Assembly: GCA_965216255.1 (NCBI GenBank)
Contig: OZ244148.1
Span: 3,100,001 to 3,164,000 of the forward strand
From: G965216255 sp965216255
GTDB taxonomy: Bacteria > Bacteroidota > Rhodothermia > Rhodothermales > Bin80
Length of the DNA stretch: 64,000 nt
Reading direction: 5' to 3'
The position numbers and the translations under genes are program-made. The notes under the pieces were generated by a model, which saw only the letters and a program-made list of their open reading frames with translations, was not told where the DNA came from and did no database searches. Numbering within the stretch: the first letter of the stretch is position 1; each line of letters starts with the position of its first letter. This document shows positions 55,629-64,000 of this stretch, piece after piece.

Positions 55629-56775
55629 GTGTTATGTCCCAGTAATACGCGACGTTCAACGTTGAATCTTACTGAAGATCGAGTCCGCCGTAGCAACCCA
55701 AACAAACGGCGTCGCCTCCTCATTGTACGCTGCAATGAACTGGTCGATGGTCTGCTTTAACTGCTTTACGCTTGTAAACGAACCCCGTTTGATCGCGCGT
55801 CGGCTGATTAGACCAAACCACCGCTCAACCTGGTTCAGCCACGATGCGGAGGTAGGCGTGAAGTGAAGGTGGTAACGAGGCCGCTTGGACAGCCACGCCA
55901 TAACTTTCGGATGCTTGTGCGTTGCGTAGTTGTCCAAGATCAAGTGCAGGTCCAGATCCTTCGGAGTTTCGCGCTCGAGCAGTCGCAAAAAGCAGAGAAA
56001 CTCCTGATGCCGATGCCGTGCCATGCATTTCCCAATTACCTTGCCCGTGGCTATGTTGAGTGCTGCGAACAGTGTAGTCGTGCCATGACGGATGTAGTCA
56101 TGGGTGTACCCCTCTACATAGCCCAGCCCCAATGGCAACGTGGGCTGGGTGCGGTTGAGTGCTTGTATTTGGCTCTTTTCGTCCACGCACAACACGATTG
56201 CGTGATCGGGCGGGTTTAGATATAGCCCGGTGATGTCGCGAACCTTTTCGATAAAGAAGGGATCGCTGGACAGCTTGAACGTCTAGCTGCGATGGGGTTT
56301 GAGCCCAAAGAGGGCAAACCAGCGCTGCACAGTGCTCTTAGAGACGCCTTCGGCCTCGGCCATCAGGCGAAGGCTCCAAGCATTCGCATGGGCGGGCTTC
56401 TGTTGCAGCGCACGATTAATCACCTGGACCACTTTCTTGTCATCGTGCGTTCGGGGCCGTCCCGGACGCAGCTCGTCGTGGAGCCCTTGCAAGCCACGCT
56501 CCAAGAACCGGCTCCGCCATTTGCTTACGGTGGACGCGGATACTCCCAGCACAAGGGCAACCGCAGCATTGGTGTCCCCAGCCGCGCAGGCCAGAATGAT
56601 CTTCGCCCTTTGAACCATGCCGTGGGGCATAGTAGTGGATTTCGACAAGGCAACGAGCTGGTCTCGCTGCTCATTAGAGAGAACTAAGGGCGCAAGTTTT
56701 CTTCCGCGACGCATAGACTTCTGGCATGGATGGTGAAGTCACTAATATACGTCGCTTATTAATGGGACACAACAC
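55629..56775 (-). mobile_element. IS630-family insertion sequence with TA target duplication
   Basis: 28-base inverted repeats (55629-55656 and 56748-56775) begin GTGTTATGTCCC and, on the opposite strand, GTGTTGTGTCCC, with about four mismatches. Each is flanked by TA (55627-55628 and 56776-56777) inside a CTAG, the expected IS630 target duplication. The element is 1147 bases and contains only the transposase. Confidence 0.88.
55656..56714 (-). pseudogene. IS630-family transposase with one in-frame stop
   Basis: The N-terminal part (56283-56714) holds a HTH: MVQRAKIIL, LGVSASTVSKWRSRFLERG, and ends KPHRS-TAG. The same frame continues after the stop with TFKLSSDPFFIEKVRDITGLYL and the catalytic DDE: LCVDEKSQIQAL (first Asp), LILDNYATHKHP (second Asp) and TSASWLNQVERWF (Glu). 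IS630 relatives carry a Gln or Glu codon at the TAG, so a single C-to-T change (CAG to TAG) would explain loss. All else reads through, so this is a very recent inactivation or, less likely, a suppressed codon. Confidence 0.88.
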
Positions 56776-56839
56776 TAGTTCGTCGGAACGTACCTGAAGA
56801 TTCTGGCGAATAAGGTGGGCTAAGACAACGGAGGCAGCC

Positions 56840-57936
56840 ATGTCCCCTGGAAGGAAGATACTGTGTGCTTGGATAAGCCACCAAAGGCAACTCTTCTGCT
56901 GCGCGGAGGAGTTGCTCGGTCCTTTGACCGAGCTACAGACGAAGCTTCTGAACGTGTTGGATATCGTTCGCATTGAGTGCTATCTGCGCAGCGATCCCAC
57001 GGCAGCGCGCGGGCGCAGGATCGTGCGGCGCTTGCGCGGGCGTTTCTTGCGAAGGCGGTCTACAATATCGGTACGACCCGCGCGTTGATCGACCGGATTT
57101 GCTCTGACCCACAGCTGCGCCGCCTGTGTGGGTGGCAACGTCAAGACCAGGTTCCAAGCGAGGCGACCTTTTCACGCGCATTCGCAGAGTTTGCCGTGAC
57201 TAGTCTGCCCGATCAGATGCATCGTGCGCTGATCGAATCGTGCTACGAGGATGAGGTAGTTGGGCATATCTCACGTGATTCGACGGCCATTCAGGCTCGC
57301 GAGCGCCCTGCTGCGAAGCAGCCGGCGCCTGCCAAGCGCAAGCCTGGGCGAGCGCGCAAGGGGGAGCAATCTCCAAGGAAGTAACGGCGCGTCCTACGCC
57401 AGTTGGGTATGAATCTGCAAGAGACGGAAGATGACCTGCCAAAGGAGTGCAACCGGGGAGCCAAGCGCAATTCCAAGGGCTACAAGCTGCACACTGATGT
57501 GGCAGACGGGGGCATACCGATCAGTTGCATCGTGACGTCCGCATCGGTGCATGACAGTCAGGTGGCCATTCCCCTGGGGGCCAAGTCCGCGGAGCTGGTA
57601 ACGAGTTTATACGATGCGATGGATAGCGCCTATGATGTGGAGCAAATACGCCTCCACAGCCAGCGTTTTGGACATGTGCCGATCATTGACGAGCACCCGC
57701 GTACGCGCGCTGGAAAGGAGGCGCTAAAGCGTGAGGCGAAGGCTCTGCGTGCGGCTGGGTTTGTAGCGCCAGCTGTCGAACGCTACAAAGAGCGTTCGAG
57801 CGCCTTACGCGTCTTTGGTCGCCTCAAAGACGAGTATGGCGCTCGTCACGTTCGTGGCAACGCGAAGGTGAAGTGTCACCTCATGTTCGGTATGCTCGCG
57901 CTGACCGTAGACCAAATGGTGCGAATGCTGGGCTGA
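56840..57936 (+). pseudogene. IS5/IS1182-like transposase with a frameshift and an in-frame stop
   Basis: An N-terminal piece in frame 2 (LLGPLTELQTKLLNVLDIVRIECYLRS, near 56906-56990, a typical start of these transposases) shifts by one into frame 1 at about 57000 (AALARAFLAKAVYNI, LRRLCGWQ), runs to a TAA at 57382-57384, and resumes in the same frame at an ATG at 57403 with KGYKLHTDVADGGIPI, VTSASVHDSQVAIPL and a C-terminal DDE_Tnp_1 domain (KVKCHLMFGMLAL). So one frameshift plus one nonsense codon. Plus strand, adjacent to IS630. Confidence 0.8.
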
Positions 57937-58388
57937 ACGAGTTCACCTAAGCACAGAAAGGCGCCTGTCGTGCCAGGTGCGCAGGATAGGTATGCGCGAT
58001 TGTCACAGCTAATCGCCGAAATCTGTCTTTCCGAGTTGAAATCACTGCAACAGTTAGCGGTGGCGGAGTGCGAAAATCACATCGGCGTCTTGTTCCTTCA
58101 ACCCACTGGATACACCCTGAAATGCTGCGCCGACTGCCGAAGCCGACAATGCCAGCAGCGCATTTTTGCAAGAGCCTCCGAATACTCTCTTTTTTCGGCC
58201 TCGAATGCACCGGCACGGTCGTTTTTTGAGTTCGTTGACGGTCCGCTTCGAGTGTTTCGGCCATGCTGGCGTCTCTTGCGTGCGCGCACGGGCAGTTTGC
58301 GGCTCGAAGGGCGTTGTGTTCCTATCGGAAGGGCATACGTGTCCCTTGGAGCCTGCGATTGGGACCTTTCTGCGAGGTGGTAGCGGGC
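57937..58388. other. Stretch before ISNCY transposase, nothing assigned
   Basis: About 450 bases. Minus-strand frames encode pieces such as MAETLEADRQRTQ and VNELKKRPC, which may be gene debris; no family recognised. I could not find a left terminal repeat matching the right end of the ISNCY element (59960). Confidence 0.4.
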
Positions 58389-59822
58389 CTACGCCGCGCG
58401 TTTTCGCCGACGCTTTATTCGTGCCCGTTCCTGGGCGCGCACCAGGCAACCCAGCCGGTGCACGTTGACTGCCAGCACGGACAGGCTCACCATCAGCGCG
58501 AAGTTCTCCGGACTCTTCTCCCGCACCAGCGCACCGCCCCGAAGTCCGAAATTGGCCAGACACGACTCGACGGCCGGGTGCTGCCGCCGCGCTGCCTTGA
58601 ACGCAGGCGCGCGCTCCCGCGCACGCTCCGCCAGAGAAAGCTTGCCCTTCTTCGGAAGCGCATTGAGCGCCAGCCGAGCATCCAATGCTTTTCGATTCTT
58701 CAAGCTGTGAAAGCCCCGGTCAAAACTGCACGCATTGAACTCTGGAAAAGCCGCCTGCACCGCATCAATGATCGGTACCGCCACCTCAACATCTGATGTG
58801 TCCCACAGGATGTGATAAGCCAAAATGAACCGGTGCTCATCTTCTACCAGTGCGACCGGAAGGCCCAACTCGGCCAGCACGCCCGCCTTGCCTTTGCTGA
58901 TCCACCGCGTATGTGGCTTGTGGATGGAAAACACTTTCTGCGCATGTGGAATCATCTCGCCCAAGAGGATGCGACGCCTTACTTGATCCACCAACAAGTC
59001 CACATAGCGCAAGTAATACGCGATATCCGCTCGCGCCGCCTCCGATTTCTCCACTGTGGCCAAGGCATTTAACAGCGTACGGGCACGTGCTGCAGTCTGT
59101 GTGCACTGGCGCAAGTACGCCTTCACTCCTTTCGGATTCTGCCGGTAGCGCGGGGCCGTCCGCACCCGGATGAAGGCCTGGTATATCTTCCGCGTGCGAT
59201 CCGCATGCTTGCGCCAGCCCGGAAGAGCGAATGCCGCAGCCGAGCGTGCACTCACACGTATTAGACCACGAACCGCATCCCAGCACAGACCCACATCGGT
59301 GGGATAGTGCACATGCGTCTTAACCACCCTGGAATCGCAGCGACCGGCTAGCGCGGTCCCAGACTCTTTTCCAGCCACCTTGTGCCCCGTCCGCACTATC
59401 AATTGGGCCACCTTCCGGACCAGCTTCGGCGTCAAAAGCTGCACGTTGTCCACCAGCCGCTGTCTGCTGTACTTCACCTCGTCAAACCCGGCATCTCCGT
59501 GCCCCAAGAGCTCCCGCAGCAAGAGATCGTTGTTGGCCCGGTACAACAAAGCATCGTAGTCCAGATCCAGGCACTGCTTGACTATCGCAAACACGATGAC
59601 GCGCCATAGATCCATGCCCGGTCGTCCGACATCTTTACGTTTACCCGGCTGAAAGTGCGCCTCCAGAATCGCGAACAAGGCCGCACGGGATTCCGCCGTG
59701 CAGTAGACGCACTGCAGACCCTTGAGCACCGCACTCATGTCGTCGCGCATTCTCGGGTCTATAGCAATCTCCCCAATCGGCGTACTGTCGAGTGCACGGC
59801 ACTCTGGGACAATCTTGCGCAT
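58389..59822 (-). CDS. ISNCY-family transposase, intact
   Basis: 477 residues. The N-terminal region PIGEIAIDPRMRDDMSAVLKGL, then GRPGMDLWRVIVFAIVKQCLDLDYDAL is the ISNCY layout. The catalytic DDE-like part contains SRVVKTHVHYPTDVGLCWDAVRGLI (first Asp near residue 170), VEVAVPIIDAVQAAFPEF with SFDRGFHS (second Asp), and LREKSPENFALMVSLSVLAVN (Glu). No internal stop and normal length, so it may be active; it is the only intact transposase in the graveyard. A remnant of the same element end lies at 14193-14494. Confidence 0.9.
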   Translation of the reverse strand: MRKIVPECRALDSTPIGEIAIDPRMRDDMSAVLKGLQCVYCTAESRAALFAILEAHFQPGKRKDVGRPGMDLWRVIVFAIVKQCLDLDYDALLYRANNDLLLRELLGHGDAGFDEVKYSRQRLVDNVQLLTPKLVRKVAQLIVRTGHKVAGKESGTALAGRCDSRVVKTHVHYPTDVGLCWDAVRGLIRVSARSAAAFALPGWRKHADRTRKIYQAFIRVRTAPRYRQNPKGVKAYLRQCTQTAARARTLLNALATVEKSEAARADIAYYLRYVDLLVDQVRRRILLGEMIPHAQKVFSIHKPHTRWISKGKAGVLAELGLPVALVEDEHRFILAYHILWDTSDVEVAVPIIDAVQAAFPEFNACSFDRGFHSLKNRKALDARLALNALPKKGKLSLAERARERAPAFKAARRQHPAVESCLANFGLRGGALVREKSPENFALMVSLSVLAVNVHRLGCLVRAQERARIKRRRKRAA

Positions 59823-59960
59823 GGTTTCCCTGGCGAATGTGAGCTGTTTTGCGCTCTTAAACGCCCAAATCGGCTATACGTCCCTCAGATTCACCGCCAA
59901 TTGCAAGATATAACTGATTGTTTATTGAAGATTTAAAGTATTTTCGTACAACCACGAGCT
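59823..59960 (-). other. Upstream end of ISNCY element
   Basis: Non-coding end of the element, shared with the remnant at 14494. The end is set by the loss of similarity after cacgagct in both copies. An AT-rich patch at 59900-59945 may be the transposase promoter. Confidence 0.5.
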
Positions 59961-60884
59961 ATACATATTGTCTCTGCGCCAAATGCAGGGGCCAGGACGC
60001 TGCACGCGCAAATTATGAGGATGGTCTCTGTCCAATCACCCCAGAAGAAAGGGGCTACCCTTCGGCGGCTATTAACCATACGGCATTCGTTGGTTGAAGT
60101 CAAACTTCGGATAGGAACTTTCAGGCGCACCCATTGATCTAGCCCCAGAGTGGCCGGCTAGTGTAACAAGATGCTGCTGCGGCCTGCAACCCCTTGCCTT
60201 GACACGGGGCGTTGCGTCGATTCGAGAGCATAGCGGCAGCCTAATGAAGAAACGCGGCTATCAACAATAATGGCAAGAATGTTGGCTCAGAGTGCAGTAA
60301 GCTTGGTCCGGGCAAGGATCAAGGCACAAGGAGTAGGTCACTTACCATGTCGACCGCAATGATGATTTCGCTGACCTTTCGAGTCTTGTGCCCGCGGGTT
60401 GTACGGGAGCCACTAGTTGCTCTCTTTGGTTGGCGATATGCGGGGCACCTTGGGTCTCTTTAGGTGCCTGGCCAGGCGAACGGTCATAACCCGCCGGACG
60501 TGCCTGGAGTATGGGGTCCTTTGGTGCATGCGGCCAAAACAGGTGACCATGTGGTCGAAAGCCATGTCCGCAGGCGCGTTCTGCCCGGCGCCGTTACAGG
60601 GCACCCAGGCTCCGTCTCTTGTCGCCGTTGCGGCTGATGAACTGCGGGACATATGTAGTACGCCCGTGCACCCGGAGCGTCCCCTGTCTACAACGAAGTT
60701 TGCGGGCGCGCAGGCTATTGTCTTGTACGTGATTTCCGTGGGCACACGGGCGCGTCGGGGAGTCTCGGTGCTGCGCCAGGCGCCGACGGTGCATATATTG
60801 CACGCAGATACATGTGTAACGTATTGGATTGCCGCATTCCTGAATTCGACGGTATATGGTATGCAAAGTATTGTGTTTATAAGG
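59961..60884. other. Long stretch without a recognisable gene
   Basis: About 920 bases. Frames on both strands exceed 180 codons near 60413-61009, but they are mutually overlapping, lack known motifs and include low-complexity Arg/Thr/Ser composition, so I do not call a gene. The right third is AT-rich and lies beside the IS1634 3' end. Confidence 0.45.
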
Positions 60885-62440
60885 TTAGCATTTCCATTCG
60901 AATACAAGAATTCTGCTTTTCCAGAAGGCAATATAGCGCTTGTGGGTATTGCAGTCTCGCAGTAGCGACACCTCCACCGCCGAGAGCTCCGACAGGATCC
61001 GCGCCTCACTCAGAGGCTCCTTGCCGCCGTGCATGCTGCAATGCCGGTAGCGCAAGATACGCAGCAGCGCAAAGGCCACGAAACAGATGGCCATGTGCGC
61101 CTTCACCCGACGCTCCATTCAGTGAAGGATGGGCCGCACTGCTAACGCACGCTTCAGCACCCGGAAGCCCTCCTCTACCCGCCTCAGCTCGCCGTACGGG
61201 CGTACACATCCTGCGGCGTGAGCGTCTCCGCGCTGCTCCATTGCCCGTGCAGGCCGTCGAAGGCCTGGTCTTTCTCTATCGCCTCTTTATTCAGACTCAC
61301 CGCTCCCTGGTCCACCTTCAGGAACCGACCGCTTTTGCTCTTGCCCTTGACGTCCTGCGCCGGCCTCTGTTTGGCCTTCTCCATGGCCTGCTCCCGGTCG
61401 TGCGCATCCTTGGCCGCATTCTCAGGATGGTATCGCAGGACCAGGCGATGCCCGCCCATGTGCCTTTCGGCAACCATGTGGCCTTCTGCCACGGGCTGCC
61501 ACGCCTCCGCTCCCGTGATATCGCGCGTGGCTTTCTTCCCCATGGTGCGTAGCCGGGCCGCCTCCACGAAGTCGTAGCAGCGCCAGCTCCCCTCGCTCAC
61601 CATGCCGGCATCTGCTACGAAGACCACCCTGCCTTACTCAAAGTGCTGCTTAAGCGATGCTATCGCCGGATTGAGGGTCTTTTCGTCGGTGGTATTGCCG
61701 GCAAAGAGCTCATAGCCAATGGGCAGTCCTTGCCTTGTCTGGATGAGTGCCAGCACCACCTGCACCTTGTCATCCTTGCTGTAGCCCTTTTTCCGTAGCT
61801 CATCCCCACCGCCCGTGGCAATGCTCAGCGTCGTAACATCGAAGAAGAGCACGTCTACCTGGCCGCCGAGCAGGCCGATCACTTTCTGGGAGACGATTTC
61901 CTGCAGCCGCCGAATGCGGCCTTCACTCACTGCATCCATTATGCGGTAAGACTTCTCCACCGGTAATTCAGAGCCTTCTTCGCTGGAGAGTCGCCGGGCA
62001 TGGCCGCTCTTGCTGTCACCGGGTGCCGCCAGACGCAGGAGCACTGCCTGCCGCAACAGGCGCCGGGCCATGGTCTGCCTTCCGGTGAAGACTTCCCCCA
62101 GCCCCATCCGGTCACAAAGGATCCCGTTGGCTTCGTGGAAGCCCACACAGACACGCTTCGTTTCCTCGAGAGCCCGGGCATCCTGGATAGGCAGTGGCTT
62201 CTTCGCCTGCTTGCGCGCCGCGACAACGTCGCCTGCGCTATCAGCAGGGGGAAAGAGAGAGGGTTGTTTGTCTTCCTGGAGGCGACGCAATTCGAGCTCG
62301 GCGATCCATAGCAGAGCTTCGAGGGCCTCTCGTTCGGGTGCGCTGCCCACGGACGATCTTGAGGCGGCTAGCCTTCGGCATCACGGAAGCCATGCACGAT
62401 CTGCATGGACATGTTCTTGGTGCAGTCGGAGACTAAGCAC
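60885..62440 (-). pseudogene. IS1634-family transposase with multiple disablements
   Basis: Reading 5' to 3' on the minus strand: FRDAEG and KIVR near 62370-62400 in shifted frames; then 61634-62350 with CDRMGLGEVF, VDVLFFDVTTLSIAT (catalytic Asp) and DKVQVVLALIQTRQGLPIGYELFAGNT, ending KQHFE-TAA; after that stop the same frame continues GRVVFVADAGM and runs to 61184. There it shifts to YGELRRVEEGFRVLKRAL, then H-TGA-MERRVKAHMAICFVAFALL, where relatives have H-W-T-E-R-R. At least one TAA, one TGA (probably Trp) and two frame changes. It was once a full-size element. Confidence 0.85.
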
Positions 62441-63129
62441 GAACATGATGGGGCAAGATGCGCATAATCGTGGCTGAACTCTACATCTATGCGTGTCAAT
62501 CAACACAACGATGACCCATCAACGGATGCTCGTTCACATTTGCTTGGCTACAAGCCAATTAGGGAACTGGGGACCGTAGGATATCGCCGCGCTCGGGGCA
62601 GGCTGGAACAGAGGAATCTGTCCCGCCAGATGCGACGTTCTCCTGAGCTCGTGGCATACGGAGAGTCTATGGTTGGCTCTTGGTAGACGGAGGAGGCCTG
62701 CCTGGGATACAAGCCATTTTTTCCCGTTAACCCGCGCCGGCGATCTGCGCGGCCGTGATTTCCGGGGGCCGGTAGTGGGCTGCCGGGTCAAACGGCGCCA
62801 CATGGGCCGCCAGTACGTACTACAAGGGGACAGGGCGATTCCCGCTCCGAGGGAACCGCTGACAACACCAAGATTGATTATTCAGCACGGCCAGACAGCG
62901 GCAATGAGTCCGTCGGGTTGACCCGCAGATGGATCTTAGGGATTGACTGCCTCCCCGGTTCAATTGACGCAAATGTTCACCATCACATTGAACTAGCATT
63001 TGAAACCCATTGGAAGCGGAGCTAAAGCTGCGCCGGGAGCCGAATGCGCGCCAACAACCTGCATACCACCAAGCGGGCTGCCCTCGCCAGATACATGGCA
63101 GCGGTAACCTCCAATCGAGCATTGCGCGC
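62441..63129. other. Intergenic stretch, nothing recognised
   Basis: About 690 bases between the IS1634 remnant and the membrane protein. Only short unrelated frames. No RNA gene seen. Confidence 0.4.
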
Positions 63130-63720
63130 TTAGTGGTGGGTGTGCGTATGGTCGTGCCGGCTCTGATGGAACACTACATGAAGCAACGAGCCTCCCACAA
63201 ACGCCTGGTATAACTCAGTGCCACCGCCAAACCATTGTGTGCCCATGGCATACCCGACGACAGTTAGGCTGACTATCGCTATAATTCCGAGAGATGCTAT
63301 GCGGAAACCGTGCCTTGGTCTAAGCAGCCACCATACCATCATTCCTACGAACAGCCGGTGCAGGACAACGGCGGCCTTGAAGCCCGTGCCTTCCGGAACC
63401 AAGGCTGCACCCTCCAGCGAAACGTGCAGTGCCAATCCAGAAAAACCGACTATGAGCGCAAGATTATCGGTATGCGGGGCAAGCGAATGCGAAATGCGCT
63501 CCACCACAAGGGGTACCGCCAGACCGAGAGCAAGCACTCCGAACAGGACTAGACCATACTCGGCCCAGCCGTGTTCCATTACATGCCATATGACCAATGC
63601 CGGCACGGACACGTACATGCATAGGTCAAACAGGCGTGCCGTTCTAGGTAAGTCATGAAGCCAACCATACAGAACGGTACCCCCTATCGGGGCTAGGAGC
63701 GATGCAATCAGTAGGAGCAT
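63130..63720 (-). CDS. Integral membrane protein with His-rich C-terminus
   Basis: 196 residues with six to seven predicted helices. FSGLALHVSLEGAAL and AAVVLHRLFVGMMVWWLL place histidines within helices in a pattern like ZIP metal transporters (H-x-x-P/E-G), and the tail HQSRHDHTHTHH is a metal-binding-like cluster. It is half the length of classical ZIP proteins, so a ZIP-like or divergent permease is only inferred. Its upstream neighbour on the same strand is a Cys/His-rich small protein, which supports a metal role. Confidence 0.55.
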   Translation of the reverse strand: MLLLIASLLAPIGGTVLYGWLHDLPRTARLFDLCMYVSVPALVIWHVMEHGWAEYGLVLFGVLALGLAVPLVVERISHSLAPHTDNLALIVGFSGLALHVSLEGAALVPEGTGFKAAVVLHRLFVGMMVWWLLRPRHGFRIASLGIIAIVSLTVVGYAMGTQWFGGGTELYQAFVGGSLLHVVFHQSRHDHTHTHH

Positions 63721-63834
63721 ACTGCCCCGGTTGCATGAAACAGGTTGTCAACAACGTGGCTGGGCGGCTCGTTTTTTGGCACACAGCCATTCAACCCACC
63801 TCTAGCCCCTCGAACAAGGAGGATCCATCTGCGG

Positions 63835-63860
63835 ATTGCAGCCCTGTAGGCGGCTGCAAT
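63835..63860. repeat. Perfect 9-bp stem hairpin downstream of the partial gene
   Basis: attgcagcc (63835-63843) and ggctgcaat (63852-63860) are exact complements with an 8-base loop. It lies about 28 bases after the stop of the right-edge gene on the minus strand. There is no T-tract, so it may be an attenuator or a mere hairpin rather than a full terminator. Confidence 0.45.
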
Positions 63861-63887
63861 TCTGGAAATCCGTAGCAAAGAATCAGA

Positions 63888-64000
63888 CTATCCCGCGCCG
63901 TGGTCGTCGCCGTGGCCACCGTGCGGGTGGTATAGATGTCCTCCGACCAGGTAGTCCGTGCTTTCGCCGTGTGGAATTGCTTCGTGACCGCAGTCAGGGC
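63888..64000 (-). CDS. Cys/His-rich small protein, C-terminal part
   Basis: Minus-strand frame entering from the right edge and ending TAG at 63888. About 37 residues are seen: DCGHEAIPHGES, TDYLVGGHLYHPHGGHG and DDHGAG. The dense CGH, HGH and HPH pattern resembles small metal-binding proteins (consensus like CGHxAIxHxxHxDYLxDGHLHHPH) found beside metal transporters. Start and length are unknown because the window ends. It is too short to be an independent open frame but the pattern is unlikely by chance. Confidence 0.6.
   Translation of the reverse strand, partial: PDCGHEAIPHGESTDYLVGGHLYHPHGGHGDDHGAG

Noticed and set aside
60413..61009. Long open frames on both strands near 60.4-61 kb as genes
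   Set aside because: Biased Arg/Ser/Thr composition, no motifs, and mutual overlap; they look like chance frames in IS debris.
63835..63860. Rho-independent terminator
   Set aside because: Stem is perfect but there is no T-run in either direction, so only a hairpin is reported.
1..64000. CRISPR array, prophage, restriction or toxin-antitoxin module
   Set aside because: No regular spaced repeats, phage structural genes or recognisable defence proteins were found.

Overview
The window most likely comes from a chromosome of the Bacteroidota/Rhodothermota group, plausibly a Rhodothermales or Salinibacter relative. This is an inference from several signs: two secreted proteins end in type IX secretion (Por) sorting domains, the ATP synthase a subunit carries a cleavable N-terminal extension, the F-type ATPase genes are split into two operons with bactofilin and M23 peptidase genes upstream, and DUF3078 and DUF5117-type proteins are present. 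GC content looks moderately high by eye, with AT-richer patches in the DUF2236 gene, the middle of the M4-type protease and the 60-61 kb desert.

Layout. 0.1-1.3 kb: a class-III aminotransferase. 1.7-4.8 kb: an insertion-sequence mosaic made of an IS4 remnant joined to an ISNCY-type remnant, a complete IS30-family element with inverted repeats, and a truncated duplicate of a protease propeptide. 4.9-13.4 kb: three exported proteins on the minus strand (SBBP/T9SS protein, thermolysin-like T9SS protease, 1294-residue cadherin-like repeat protein). 13.4-14.5 kb: a non-coding stretch with an ISNCY remnant. 14.5-24 kb: core genes on the minus strand (FGGY kinase, two tRNA-Ser, atpG-A-H-F-E-B, atpI, an atpZ-like gene, bactofilin, M23 peptidase, DciA-like protein). 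23.8-27.9 kb: plus-strand gluQ-like, TolC-like, MlaC-like and glycosyltransferase-like genes. 27.9-34.6 kb: a compact minus-strand run of a membrane protein, M14 carboxypeptidase, recJ and a broken methyltransferase. 34.6-36.8 kb: MFS transporter and DUF3078 protein. 37.1-41.8 kb: atpC-atpD and a divergent DUF5117-type protease. 42.3-49.1 kb: minus-strand miaB, sigma-54 activator, lptE-like, GT2, TPR-like and anmK. 49.2-51.7 kb: a small secreted protein and ribE-ribD. 52.4-53.6 kb: a DUF2236 oxygenase-like protein.

53.6-62.5 kb is an insertion-sequence graveyard holding five families (IS1380, IS630, IS5/IS1182-like, ISNCY, IS1634). Only the ISNCY transposase reads through intact. The others carry nonsense codons or frameshifts. 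The right edge has a membrane protein with a His-rich tail and the end of a Cys/His-rich small protein, both suggestive of metal handling.

Functionally the window combines housekeeping (ATP synthase, RecJ, MiaB, riboflavin, two tRNA-Ser), cell-envelope work (bactofilin, LytM peptidase, LptE-like, TolC-like and MlaC-like proteins, AnmK) and a secreted protease/adhesin cluster sitting next to mobile DNA. I found no CRISPR array, prophage, restriction system, toxin-antitoxin pair, rRNA or convincing riboswitch. The strongest non-routine signal is the 563-bp protease-propeptide duplication whose one edge is exactly the end of the IS30 element.
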